A stretch of DNA of 64,000 bases. It comes from Siderastrea radians. Its lineage: Eukaryota > Cnidaria > Anthozoa > Scleractinia > Rhizangiidae. The notes beneath the pieces are model-generated. The model was not told where the DNA came from. It worked only from the letters and a program-made list of their open reading frames with translations, and ran no database searches. Positions within the stretch are counted from its first letter, which is position 1. Every line of letters starts with the position of its first letter. A program made the translations under genes and the position numbers. Below, one piece after another: positions 1 through 20,135 of this stretch. The stretch is from positions 51,931,418 to 51,995,417 of the forward strand of contig OZ024889.1 in the NCBI GenBank assembly GCA_964017195.1, written 5' to 3'.

Positions 1-2043
1 GAATAAGTCATTAACTGACAACAATCGAGGTATGCAAACGGTTACATTCGCCAAACTGTTACATAATATGCAAGCAAGACTAACAGCGTCGGACCTGACA
101 AGGACATTTTATTTCGTGTTGTTATTTTGTGAAAGCCGTAAATAAATCGACCGAGATAGTTTTTGGTTTGGTTGTTAAGAAAACGCCGATACATAAACGT
201 CATTGCAACGATATAAAAATAGCATTTTAGACACAATATAATAAAAATCTAGACATTACTCTTTTGTGGGCAATGACTTTGCGATGACTTAGCGATTGTG
301 GTTAAAACGGCTGAACGACAATGTTCAACATCGCACTAATAAACGTGACCTGATGACGTCATATCATTTTCTTTCGCTCTTACAATCAAATGATTAATTC
401 GAAGTTTTATCAAGAAGATTATTGCTCGTAGTTTGGAAAATTTATTCTTGCTCCTCGCGATTTTTCTCCTCTTGCTTACAAATACCGAGTCATCGGTTGA
501 AAAGCCTGCTCCGGAAAAACTAAAGAGAAAGTTAACCGTTAATTTTCAACATATCGCATATTTTCATTGCGTGTTGTTGCTAATAACCGTTTTGTTTTTA
601 TTTGTTGTCAGATTTATTTATTCATTTATAAGTTGTTTGCATCTGAGTATTAAGCTGATAATTCCATATTCAAAAATACCCAAACTCGTATGCGAACAAA
701 AATTACTTTTTGAAGTTTCGCTTTGAGTAAACCGAAAAAGCTAGCACACGTCTACCTTATTTTATGAAAACATGATCAATGAAAATTTGAGCAATGGAGC
801 TGTGTTTTATTCGTCTAAAAACCCTAAAAAATTACTTGAAAGAATGAAACAAGGAAAATTAAGGGAGCGGTGAAGAAACTGAGAAGTTTTTTGTTTGCAT
901 GTTTGTTTGTTTGTTTGTTTTTAATCAGAATGTCAGACTTTGAACGATAAATAAACCACGGACACATCAAAACAGCAGTAGATGTAGAAAAGTACGAACC
1001 TTGAAATTAGCCTTCTTATTTCGACCTGCCCGTGAAAGCTCATTCTGCCAGACTATCTGACAAGGACAAAGACAAGGCGTTGTATGTTTTCACTTCCTCT
1101 GGACGTTATTTAAATTCCCAGTCTTTGCCGCGGAAATCGAAATTAAGCAGTAAATAAAAAAATACAGTGTTGTTATTGTAATAGAGTAAGGGTGAGATTA
1201 GTCACTGAGACTAGTCTGGTCGGAAAACTTGAAGACCAAACCTCCCAATGAGCTTTCACGAGCTCTAACAACTCGGACCACAAAGCCAACAAAGGGACAC
1301 TGATGAAAGTGGGTCAGTAAAAGAAAAAAAAGTAGTAAATCCATGTAAATTAGCGTACAAGCAAACGCGGCCACAGCTCACTCGCCCTAAGTAAACTGAG
1401 TTGATGGGTCACTGTTCGGGCTGATATAACGTATTTTATTAAGAACGGTTGCTTTGTTATCTTGAAATAGAAATGAAAAAAAATCGCCAACCGCGATCAA
1501 AGCAAAAAGGTATATGCTAGAGTCTGCGACATAACATGTAGCGGCAAAAAAAACTCAGAAGTTCCATCAGAATGGCAATTTTCATAAATCAAATTTGATG
1601 AGCTGAAATCCACTTCGCGTTTTGTGTGCATGTGTTTCAAAGAAATTCCGTTTATCTCTTAAAGGGATTAGCTAGAATAGCCCAGGAAGGGTTGGGGCTG
1701 ATAAGGAAGGCCATGGGAATATTTCTCCTCGTCAATTGCTTATTGAAGTTTGAGCGACCCACACAGACAGGCAGTTAGAACAGTACATTAAACAACGAAC
1801 TAATCGAAAATTAAAGCATCTTTTATTTATTTGTTTGATCTAAGTATTGTTCATTTAATAGATGGAAGACCATCTGTGTATGCGAAACCGAATTAAACCT
1901 GAAGAAAATCAAGCTTAAACGGGAATCGAGCCCATGACTCTGAGATACCGGTGCAGCGCTCTCACCAGTTGAGCTACTACGCCAAACCGTGACCTTGTCT
2001 TGTGCGAGTTCATGATAAATTAAATCTTCTTTTCTCTCTTTAG
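1..2043. other. upstream region of the copper transporter gene
   Basis: No coding exon could be supported here. The stretch contains simple AT-rich sequence, a short TGTT run near 900-920 and, at its right end, a tRNA-like repeat. Any 5' untranslated exon or promoter of the gene that starts at 2044 should lie here, but no TATA-box or first exon could be picked with confidence. Confidence 0.4.
1915..1987 (-). repeat. tRNA-derived SINE head (tRNA-like)
   Basis: Read on the minus strand, the segment begins GGCGTAGTAGCTCAACTGG (A-box-like, with GTGAGAGC following) and ends with GGGCTCGATTCCCG (B-box-like), the spacing expected of a tRNA. The acceptor stem does not pair and no normal anticodon arm forms, so it is not a functional tRNA. 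The AT-rich tail that follows on the minus strand, down to about 1805 with AAATAAATAAA, fits a SINE body and tail. Family not identified. Confidence 0.45.
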
Positions 2044-5000
2044 ATGATGTTTCATCTCAGAAGTGATCTCAACCTACTGTTTGAACCTTGGGACATTTCC
2101 TCAACAAAAGGTGAACAAAACGTTTTGTAAGAAATACTCGAATAAGCTTCATATTCTCTCAGTATAATTTATTAGAAGAGTCTCCAGTAGTTCGCCAAGG
2201 ATTTCTGGAAACATCAGCATTTTAAAACCAGAAAAAGGGCTGTGACAAAAACCAGACACAAACAAACAAACAAAGCAAAGCACAGAAGACAACAGCGTTT
2301 CAACGACGACGTTTTGTACTTGTCAACATCTACGCTCCCAATGACGTTAAGCAACAAGTCGCCTTTTTCAAAGAGCTTCAAGGACACCTCCAAGAATTTT
2401 CTGAAGAAACAATGATAATGGGTGGTGATTTTAATTGCACAATGTCGGATAAAGACAAAAAAGGTGGTAATCCAAGCAACCGAAAACACGAGGTAGTCGA
2501 AGAAATCAACAAACTATGCAATCTTTACGACATAAATGACATTTGGCGGTCTCTAAACCCAGAAGCAGAGGAATATACGTGGAGAAATAAATCATTTAAA
2601 ATTCAATGCCGCCTTGACTTTTTCCTCATTTCTAAAAAACTAAATGCTCTAACCGAAAATTGTAAAATTATATACGCACCCGAAACAGATCATTCAGCAA
2701 CACTGATACACGTAAAATCCGATGAGCTGAGACATAAAAAAGGTCCCGGCTTCTGGAAATTTAACCAATCGCTTCTTAAAGATGAAATCTATGTCTCTAG
2801 ATTGCGTGCTGAAATTCCCAACTTCAGAAAAAAATATAACAATGTCGAAGACTTAACACTCAAATGGGATTTAATTAAGATGGAAATAAGAGGTTTTACG
2901 GTTAAATACTCTAAAAATAAAGCAAGGAAAAGAAAATCGGCAGAAATTCACCTCTAAAACCAAATCAACGAACTCTACAAAAAGGCTGAAAAACAACCAA
3001 ATAACAAACAAATCATTAACGAGATCTATCATGCTAGATCCCGCTTAAAAATTATCATGCAGCATAAGACAAATGGTACGATTCTTAGAAGCAAAGTCAG
3101 GTGGCATGAGCACGGGGAACGAAATACGAGATATTTCTATGGCTTAGAAAAACGAAATTATGAAAAAAAGACAACCACAAAATTGAAACTCTCAGATGGC
3201 AGTTTCAGCAACGACCAATCCAAAGTTCTACAGGAGCAAATGCGCTTTTATAAAACCCTCTATACATCAAATAAGCAAAGATCTTCGACTTTAAGCGATC
3301 CTCTCTGCAATTTCAAAGAAAACATCATTCCGTTAGAAAATGACGACATGTTATCGTGCGAAGGAAAAGTGACACAAGAGGAATGCTTAAAAGCGTTAAA
3401 CGAGTTCAAAAATGAAAAATCGCCAGGTACAAATGGGCTACAAGCAGAATTCTACAAACACTTCTGGGAAGAACTGAACACTGATATGTTACAATGTTTT
3501 GATTACGCCTATGATAGCGGTAAACTATCGATATCTCAAAGACGGGGAATTATAACACTCATCCCAAAACCGAACAAAGATACTACTGTACTCGATAACC
3601 TCAGACCAATATCGCTTCTAAATACTGATTATAAAATATTAACGAAAGTCATTGCAAAACGGTTAGAAAAAGTACTTCCAAGAATAATTAATCCCGACCA
3701 GACCGGCTACATCAAAAACCGGTACATTGGTGAAAATGTTCGTTTAATTTCCGACATCATGAACTACACAGAAGAAAACAATATTCCTGGAATCGCCCTA
3801 TTTATAGACTTCAGAAAAGCCTTCGATACCATTGAAAGGGACTTTACTAACAACTGCCTTGAAAAATTCAATTTCGGGCCGAACATCAAAAACTGGGTTA
3901 AAATTTTATACAACAATGTTTCCAGCTGCGTTCTTAACAATGGATTTGGATCGGAATTCTTTCCAGTAGAACGAGGTGTTAGACAAGGTTGTCCGTTGTC
4001 CGGACTATTGTTCGTAATTGGCATAGAAATACTCGGAAGAGCAATTAAAAACGATACCGGCATAAAAGGCATTAAGGTAGGTGAGAAAGAAATTAAAGTC
4101 TCCCTATACGCAGATGATACCACTGTTTTTGTTCGGGATCTAGATTCTGTTGACCACTTGCTAACTCTACTTGATAAGTTCAAAAACCTCTCCGGTCTAG
4201 AAATTAACACAACAAAGTCCGAGGGAATGTGGCTTGGTCGATGGAAAAATAAAACCGAAACTCCCTTTGGCTTTCGTTGGCCGCGGGACCCAATAAAAGC
4301 TCTTGGTATCTTCTTTTCGTATGACACAAATAAAACCAACGAGTTAAACTTCGCAGAGAAAATCCGAAACTTAGAAAAGACGCTTAATAGTTGGAAGAGA
4401 AGAAACTTAATACTGTACGGAAAAATAAACATTGTTAAAACTTTCGGGCTTTCAAAATTAATCTACAATGCATCTGTTCTTGTTATCCCAGAAAAATATA
4501 TCAAAGAAATCGAGAAGTTGATTTTTGACTTTATTTGGGATGGAAAGCCTGCAAAGATAAAAAAATCAACTATCATTGGTGAAAAAAAACACGGCGGTCT
4601 TAAAATGACTGACTTTAACATCATGAATAAAGCTTTAAAGGTTGCTTGGATACCACGTTTGCAAACCAATACTGATGCGTCCTGGAAAACAGTCCCTGAG
4701 ATCGCATTAGAACATCATGGAGGTTATGATATCAACTTGCTGAAACTTAACCGCCTCCCAAGCTTCTACCACGAAGTCTTAAAACATTGGCAGAGCACAA
4801 AACAGACTTTTCAGAACAACACATCGCTACACAACGAAATAATTTGGAACAACCGCAACTTAAAAATCGAGGGTAAAACACCGTTTTACAAAAATTGGTT
4901 CGAAAAAAATACTCTACGTATTAAAGACCTTCTCCAAAATGACGGTAGTTTCCTTTCTTTTAAACAATTCTCCGAGAAATTTCATCTTGAAACACCTTTT

Positions 5001-8000
5001 ACTTTATATTTTGGATTGATCAATTCCATTCCGAATGACTGGAAAGTAAAAATTAAAAGAACTCCCCGGGAAACAGCAGAAAATGGAAATCATAAAACAA
5101 ACATAATTTCTACCAAAAACGTCTACTCCGCTATGTTAAAAAGGTTTTTTTACCCCCAACCGCTGAAAGCAAAATTTTGAGGTATGGTGTTAACCGAGCA
5201 AACTTAAACAAAGTTTACGAATTACCCTTCCAGATAAAAAATGACATAAAGATATCAATGTTTCAATATAAGCTTATTCATAATATCCTTCCAACAAAAG
5301 TTAGCCTTTTCAAAGCCAATATCGGATAGTGTTTTATGCCCTCAGTGTCTCACTGACAGACATTCTTTAGATCACATGTTCTTACACTGCTCTTCAACTT
5401 TATTATTTTGGAATTTATTTCAAAACTGGTGGTCCAGCAAAACTAAAGAAAAGATCACATTATCAAACAGTATGATTTTATATGGAATTCTTGACAAAAG
5501 GATGCACTCGTACTCCTTAAACTACACGCTTCTTATTGCGAAATACTCCATTTTCTGTAAATGTTTACACGACGAAAAACTATGCTTCGAAAGTTTTCTG
5601 TCACTCCTAAAAGAAAAACTTAATATACAAAGAGAAATCGCAATCCAAAATAACAAACTGCCTGAATGCAAAGAAATATATGGAAATCTTTTGTAGTTTT
5701 TTTTTTAATACTTCTATTTCTATGTTTTCTTCAGCTTAGACCCTTGTATAAGTACGTTTAGCGATAAATGTATGCACTGTATGTAAAAGTAATTGTAACG
5801 CACGTCAATACCTTCATTATTTTTTTATTTATTTATTTAATTTTTTTTTTCTTCTTGTTAGTTTATTGTTTTTTCTTGTACTGTAAGCACTAACACCAAT
5901 AAAGCTTTTTAAAAATTAAAAAAAAAAAGTTTCAACGACGACGGCAAGGCGAAGGAAAACGTCATTTCAATTCTGTATTTTGGTTCTAATCTTTTATTCC
6001 ACTTCGCGATTATTCCAACTTGTTTAACATGTCTAATGTGGCCGAACTGTCTGGGAACTGAATTCGTGCGCTCAAGTTCAGGTAGAGAAAGAGAAATTTA
6101 CAGTCGTGTGTTCCCGTTCTCCATAAAACCTTAGAACTGGTCATTTCACGTTGTTGTTTTGCAGAGCACGGCAAAGAAATGTACAAGTATGCATAACGCC
6201 TGCACAGAGTCATTGTTCTGCTCATTAAGCCCTGTTGTTTTTTGACGTTCTCGATGCCGTCGCCGCCGTGGTGGCTTTATCTCTCTAATATCATAAAATC
6301 ATGACCGTTGTCTGGAGCAGTGCAGTGTAGTCGATTAATATAAAAAAGGGTCTTTTTACTGCTGATACTTTATGTTGTACCCCCTTTCGAAAAGGGCTTA
6401 CATTGTTTTGATCATTTCAGTACTGGTTGGTTCGTGTATTGCAGTGCTGTTCGTTTCTTTATTGTACGAAGGCCTCAAAATCTTCAGAGCCAGACTAATA
6501 GGCATGCGCAACAGGCTGGCGAAACATGGCTGTTGGTAAGTTAATTAGGGATGCTTTTTTATAAGTGGTCTCTAATAAATCTAAGATTGATTAAAATTAA
6601 TACGGATGGATCAACCGCCGATGTTTTGTGGTCTGGTCTAATCACACTCATTTTAAGGATGACCACCATGATTAAATTAAAATCATTTTGTTACTTGGGT
6701 GTCTAACCCTCTCTTAAAGGGGCAGTCTCATCAATTTTTAGTATCACTGTGAAAAGCCAAAAGACTCATTTTTTTCTATGGAAGCCTAAAAATAATGGTC
6801 CAGTAGTATTAAAATGGGTACTCCAGTACATGGAAACTACAATAAGTATGTCTGGATAGGGATGGCCAGGCTGGAAATGGCGTCCGACTTGAAAACTTCT
6901 GGCAGAATTTTTCAAGTGTCTGCCCCTGATAAAACCTCTAAAAACTAATTCTGGCTTGTTTTTGTTTTGAAAATTCATTTAATATTGTCCCCTTGGTGGT
7001 CTAGAAGCAATTCATGTGACCAAGGTACTTTGATATAAATTAATCAAAATTGTGACAAAGAAGATAGGAAAATCGCCATGAGACTGGCCCTTTAACAAAA
7101 GTTATCGTCCTTCGTTGCAATGTGTTCGTCAAGCTTAGCCAGGGGCGAGAAGGAAGGCACTCCAAAAAAAAAAATCCTTAAACCGATGAAAGGGAAGACG
7201 TTTTCTAGGCAAAATGTTACGTACGATTTAAGGGAAGAGACAAAAGGCATCGATGAGAGTTGATGAGTGACCTTAGGAGTTAGAGGCAGAACGAAAGCGA
7301 GAGTCCACGAGAGTTGAACTCTTAAACAATGTAGAAAGCACGTGAGTCGATGAGAGCGCATGGGGGTTAGGGCCTAGGGTAGGGCCAGCGTTCGAACTCT
7401 GGACTCGACGCTGATAAAAATGCGTGGAAGTGGAGCATTAGTCTTTGATACAAATATCACTTAAAATCGCTTAAATATTCCAATCCAGAAAAGCCGTCAA
7501 AAAGTTCTAATTTTCCGTCAAAAATATGCCAGATTTTGTCTAAGTTTCTTGCTACAACTGTAACGAACATTACAATTTTGATTCAAAAGGAGCAGGACGT
7601 TTTAGTTATGGTGGTCTTATTTCTTCAGTAGAACCACAAGCCTTCTCTTTGGGATCCATGTTTCCAGGCAAAACAGCTAAATCAGATTATTTTTAGCCCT
7701 GAATTGAGTAAAACAGTTCCAAACGCCAAGCAACCACAGAAATAAACGCTAAGGCCTAAACAATCAAGTATCCCGATATTTGTATCTCAGCCTACTGCCG
7801 CCGATTCATGATACATACCAAAACTATCGCGGGCTCTGGGGACGAAAGTCTCTACGCTCAGTAAATATCACACTTGGGAATTGCGCAGTTTAACTGATTG
7901 GAAACCGTCAGTAGCTTCCCAATTGTTTGTTTGCCACTTTCGCTGTAACCTGCCATGAAACCCAAACAACCAGCACTCTTTTCCTAAACGAGGAAAGCTT

Positions 8001-8469
8001 CAAGCGAAGCGAAAATGGACTGTGATCGCGGGTTTAATATTTTAACTGCGAAATGTTATTGAGTAGATGACCACACTCGTTTGTTTGTATTTTCAGGGCA
8101 AACATCTGCAGTGCCCATCACCTGTCGCAAACCATCATGCACGTCGTGCAAGTGGTGGTGGGATACCTACTCATGCTGGTGGTGATGACATATCAAGTTT
8201 ATCTCGGGATCGCTGTCATAATTGGTGCGGGCCTGGGCTATTTTTTTTTCGCTGGATTTATCGGCAATACAGTTCCCACGATGCCTCCGACTTGCGAGAA
8301 GCCCACTCCGGCGAGTCCAGCACTGATCCTTAACGTGACCAATTTCAAAGATATCGAGAAGAATGAACATCAACCAGAGAAACTAAGCTTATCTGATTTA
8401 GCCATTGAAAATAAGGGATTTGATTTGGAAACCAACGATGCCGACGATGATAGTGCCCAGAAATCTTAA
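2044..8469 (+). CDS. SLC31/Ctr-family copper transporter, three exons
   Basis: Exons 2044-2110, 6421-6535 and 8097-8469 join with perfect phase to 555 nt (184 aa plus stop). Each junction has GT and AG. Ctr proteins are trimeric plasma-membrane or endosomal Cu(I) channels with three membrane helices. Residues 1-22 are the start of TM1 (MMFHL...LLFEPW); exon 2 holds the family hallmark YEGLK after a hydrophobic stretch; exon 3 has the TM2 copper-selectivity motif MxxxM (M87, M91) and the TM3 packing motif GxxxG (G104, G108), then an acidic tail of about 70 residues. The exon begins with ATGATG immediately after an acceptor, so the start is probable rather than proven. If correct, the protein lacks the Met/His-rich ectodomain of CTR1 and resembles CTR2 in its N-terminus. 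Intron 1 (4.3 kb) carries a LINE, intron 2 a MITE. Confidence 0.85.
2297..2311. repeat. left target-site duplication of the LINE
   Basis: GTTTCAACGACGACG occurs here and again at 5929-5943 directly after the poly-A tail. The 15-bp identity with different outer bases marks target-primed reverse transcription. Confidence 0.9.
2312..5928 (+). mobile_element. 5'-truncated L1/Tx1-type LINE (EN-RT ORF2), inactivated
   Basis: The element begins inside the apurinic endonuclease (FVLVNIYAP at 2313), continues through GGDFNC and a TDHSA motif, then reverse transcriptase with [19 protein letters not shown] and the catalytic YADD at 4107-4118, and a C-terminal CPQC...H....C knuckle around 5337-5387. The main frame is broken by a TAA at 2955-2957, a frame change near 5175 and another near 5321, so the copy is dead. 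The 3' end has AATAAAG and an A-run up to 5928. ORF1 and the endonuclease N-terminus are missing, as usual for 5' truncation. RT motif style suggests the L1/Tx1 side of the LINE tree; clade not certain. Confidence 0.9.
5929..5943. repeat. right target-site duplication of the LINE
   Basis: Exact 15-bp copy of 2297-2311, following the poly-A tail. The sequence beyond (GCAAGGCGAAGG) joins the left flank, showing the uninterrupted intron before insertion. Confidence 0.9.
6718..7091. mobile_element. MITE with TTAA target duplication, in copper transporter intron 2
   Basis: Termini AGGGGCAGTCTCAT and ATGAGACTGGCCCT are inverted repeats with one mismatch, flanked on both sides by TTAA (6714-6717 and 7092-7095). 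About 374 bp, no coding capacity seen. TTAA duplications are used by piggyBac and Kolobok transposases; the AGGG terminus favours Kolobok, but this is inference. Confidence 0.7.
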
Positions 8470-10314
8470 TTCTTCTGAGAGGTTACCGACAATGGAAAGA
8501 CTCTTTTTACGTAAAGCGATAATTGCGTCACGCAACACTTTTCCAGGGTAGAAGCCTTCACCCAAACAGACCTCTCTGTCTCCTCTGCTAACCTCGTACT
8601 CAGGCACTTCTGGGATATTTGGCACGAAAGCGAGGGACAACGGGAAGGCTTTCCAGATATCGTAAGGGACCTCAAGGGAAATGCTTAGCCTTTTCAAACT
8701 TCCCATCATTACTTGCGTTTCCAAAGGATTACCGCTTAGAAAAAAGAAGGGCCTGGGTACAAGGCAGCCGTTTCCTCTTTCAGTTTTCGCATTGACTCTT
8801 GGTCACCGAACATTCGCTGAAAAAGGAGCTCACAAACGCTTGAAATGTGCCACACATACGCAATATTTTTTGCGACAGAAAAAAAAAAATTCCGAGACCT
8901 AGCAAGCGAATATATTGTTTTCGAGAAACATCTTTCTGCCGTAAGAAATCCTGTGTACGGGCGCAAACGAGAACACATTTTGAGAAGCATGCAACGTTTT
9001 TTTGTATTGTTTTCTCGTTTGGGTAGGTCATAATTGTAAACAAACTCAGTTGACACCTTAGGAGCGCCACAAATGAAAGACGATTTATAACTTCAAACTT
9101 CATTTCCAAAATGTTAGAAAAAGAGCACCGCTAAATGAAAGTACTTTTTCAGGAGTAGAGTTCTTAGTTTAGGATATCATCCACACTCAAACGTTAGAAC
9201 CACCTCACGCGAAAAAATCGTTAAAGAAACTGGGCTCGCTGGAATTATTCCATTTTGAGGAAGCCAAACTTTTTTGTTCATTAAAAATCTTTTATTCAAA
9301 TTTTTGCTCAAAGAGAGAGAAAATAGCCGATACATTATTTTCCTTACTCTGTGCTAATCTCAACTAATTCCCAGTCATTTCTCTCACATACATGTGGTAA
9401 AAATGAATGCTGAGTCAAAATTTGTTCTTTGTTTTTAATTCCCTCTCACTTAATTAATCCCTGTCAAAAGAAAACCGTACCAGAAATATCACTTTTCCAT
9501 TGTGTATTATGAGGAGGTAAAAATATTTTCGTGAACCCTGAATTTCATTGTTCAGTTTTAAATTTGCATGCAAAATATGACATAACCGCTCTTTTTCTTT
9601 CGTACAAGGTAAGCTGCTAAGTAGCCGCGATCTGCAATTTTCTATTATCATTGTCCATGAAAGGAAAACTGAGTTTTTGTCGTAAGACGTGGTCTTCCAG
9701 CTACCAGCCAAAATCATCGCCAGGTTGTTCAATACCAGGTTAATGTTAATCCAGGATTAAAATTTAACCCGGAGTTCTATTTTCCTTGGTTGAAGGCATT
9801 TTCACGGCTAATTTTAGGCTCTCGTTTGAGATAATTCAGAGCACTGGAATCTGAAGGGTCAAAATAGGTGGACAGAAATCTGACCGTGCTTTGAGCGACT
9901 GGCTTTGAACGCCCCCCCCCCCCCCACCCCCTCACAACCTTTTAAGCCCAAATATCGACATGCAGATTCTCCTCACTGGCCTTCAAGTTGGAACAAGTTG
10001 GCAGAATTTGTTAAAAAAACCAAAACACTTCATCTTTGGTGATCATTTCTTTCATTCTTGTGAACTGTTTGATCACTGTTTGAGAATGGACCCTATATTT
10101 AAAAAACTTAATTTTGGCAGTTTGTCGATCCAGACAACTCCGAAACACATGTGTGATTTTCAATTTTAAGTCTTAATCTTATTAAAACATAATATCGTTT
10201 ATTTTAGTTTATTACAATGTAATATTAATTTTTCTTAGGTAGGTAGTTAGTCACACGTACACACGACCCCTAAAGCATGTATTTGCTTTCAAACAGATCG
10301 TGGTTAAGTAAAGG

Positions 10315-10380
<66 letters not shown>

Positions 10381-12351
10381 CCATTGACAATGTAAGGACA
10401 AGTTAGATGTTGCCCTGTTGGTCACTATCAGGGTTTAGAGGGTCAACCACTCGCTAGTAAGTGGTTGGATTCACATTAGACAACACGAGGAACTCGTGAT
10501 GAACGAGCAATCCGTGTAAAATGAGAAAACCGTTTTTCAACAGAAACTGGGCGGTAGAACCGGCTTATTCAAAATGTAGATCCAAACCCGTCGGTAATGG
10601 TTTACTCGCACAACGTGAACTTAAGACGGGCTTTCCATACAAGGCAGGCTTTCGCCTGACTTGCCGGTCATTTTAGGCAGCCACATGGAGAGATGACTTT
10701 AAGACAGGAAACTCGTCTTCCACGAATTGTTACAATAGTCTTGCGTCTCAATACGCAGACCTTTCCGCCTGTAATGTGAATTCGGAAAGTTGTTCGGTTG
10801 TCATGTGACGCCAACGTAAAATTTTCGCAGGAACTTGATTTCTCGCGCGTTACAGACTGATTCTGCCTTACTAGTAAGTAAAATTTCCATTGCTCAGTTC
10901 AAGTGTATCATAAAGTTGCAATCGATGGTCATTCAGTGGTTGTTGCACCGGTTGTCAACTCCACCGCGAAAATTTTCCGTTCTTTGCATGTTTCGCCAGG
11001 GGATTTAAACCGGTTGGCCCTAACCTCCAGGACTGTCCTAGAGCCAGAAAGTCAGTTCAGAGGCAATCTAAAGAGTACCATTCAGGAATTGACTGGTCCT
11101 ATCAACCAGTCCTAGGAAACCTGGTCTCTAAAAGCGTGCTTTACAAGTAACAATCACTAGCATGATTGGTTTTAGCTGTTAAGGTCAAATGGTAAAAAAA
11201 TGACCTAGATAAATATTTGCAAAAACAACATATTAAGCTAAGGACACTATGATAACCAACCAAACGAAACGGTCCATGACGATTCCGCGGCGATAGCAGA
11301 TGACGAATAGACTGCTTTGATAAACGTTTGCCAAACTTAAGCTTATTCTTCGATTGACTCGGAAATTGTATTCATAATTATTAAAAATATTGAATGGATG
11401 TCCATTCCGACCTCCTCCTACTCTACGCATACTGTGCACGTCTTACTTAAGATCATGTAGTTATATTTCTTTAATTTATCGATCCACTACGCTTTCACCC
11501 ATAGAGTCAAAACTCGAGTCGAGAAATGTGATTCTACCTTTTGAGCATAAATATGCTGTACTACGTGATTCTATCCTTTGGGGCTGGAGAAAAGAATCTT
11601 CAAGTCTTACGATTCAATGAAATCAAAGCTTTCAAGGGGTAGGTTTCGGTAATGCTGTTTGTTCTACAGCATCTTTAGTAGGAAATATGGGGAATTTTTC
11701 CAGAATTGTTTTCAAGTTTTGGCGTGAGTGAAAGGGTTAGGGGTTACAAGTAACAAAGTTTGCTTACACCTGTCGCATGGTTATAAACACAGATTGTCAA
11801 CCATCAGCTCCTTGTCGACTGCTGTTTGCCACCACAACTCAAAAATGTTGGACTTGGAAAGCTGATTTAAAACCCCCACGACCACCATAGCCGTAAAAAA
11901 TGTATGTTAATGATCGAAGTTGTGTAGGAGTTTAGGTTGTGGCGAGCCAGAAAGTGAAATGCGACACTTCTGAGTAAAAAAAAAACTTAGACGTGTAAAT
12001 CAGCCGTTTAGTTTTTCTATCCTTGCTGGGGCAGGAAAACCCGGAATAAGGCGCATTTTGTTATCGAGCTATCGCTGTAAATCACACTTCATTTCCTCTA
12101 CACTTACTTGGGCTGAAAGCCCAACCTACATGTAAGTCGCAGTTGTAGCTCGTATGGTAGGCAAAGAGAGGAAACGGAGGTGAAAATTAGAAAGCCAAGC
12201 ACGAGAAAAGCGGGCAAAAGTATGATAAAGGGAAAAGCCAGCCCCCTTTCCCCTTCCTTATGCTTCAAGTCCCCTGCAATCTCGCGCATCGTGTTCAGAT
12301 TCCCTTCCTGTGCATACCATGCAAGCTACTACCGCTACGACAGAGACGTTA
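8470..12351. other. gene-free region between two convergent genes
   Basis: The copper transporter and ALDH9A1-type genes converge on this 3.9-kb stretch. It contains a poly-C run near 9912-9926, a long ATT microsatellite, and a segment at about 9724-9860 resembling the element end near 16035. No convincing exon, RNA gene or retroelement domain was found on either strand; short open frames lack homology or codon character. Confidence 0.5.
10318..10380. repeat. (ATT)n microsatellite
   Basis: Uninterrupted TAT/ATT triplets for about 62 bases. Confidence 0.95.

Positions 12352-20135
<7,784 letters not shown>

Noticed and set aside
433..726. Open frame with a signal-peptide-like start upstream of the copper transporter
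   Set aside because: It begins with TTG, no ATG lies upstream in frame, and its end does not splice into the transporter in a supported way.
1915..1987. Functional tRNA gene
   Set aside because: A and B boxes are present but the acceptor stem does not pair and there is no proper anticodon arm.
3764..4669. Long minus-strand frames across the reverse transcriptase
   Set aside because: They are antisense shadows of the LINE coding frame.
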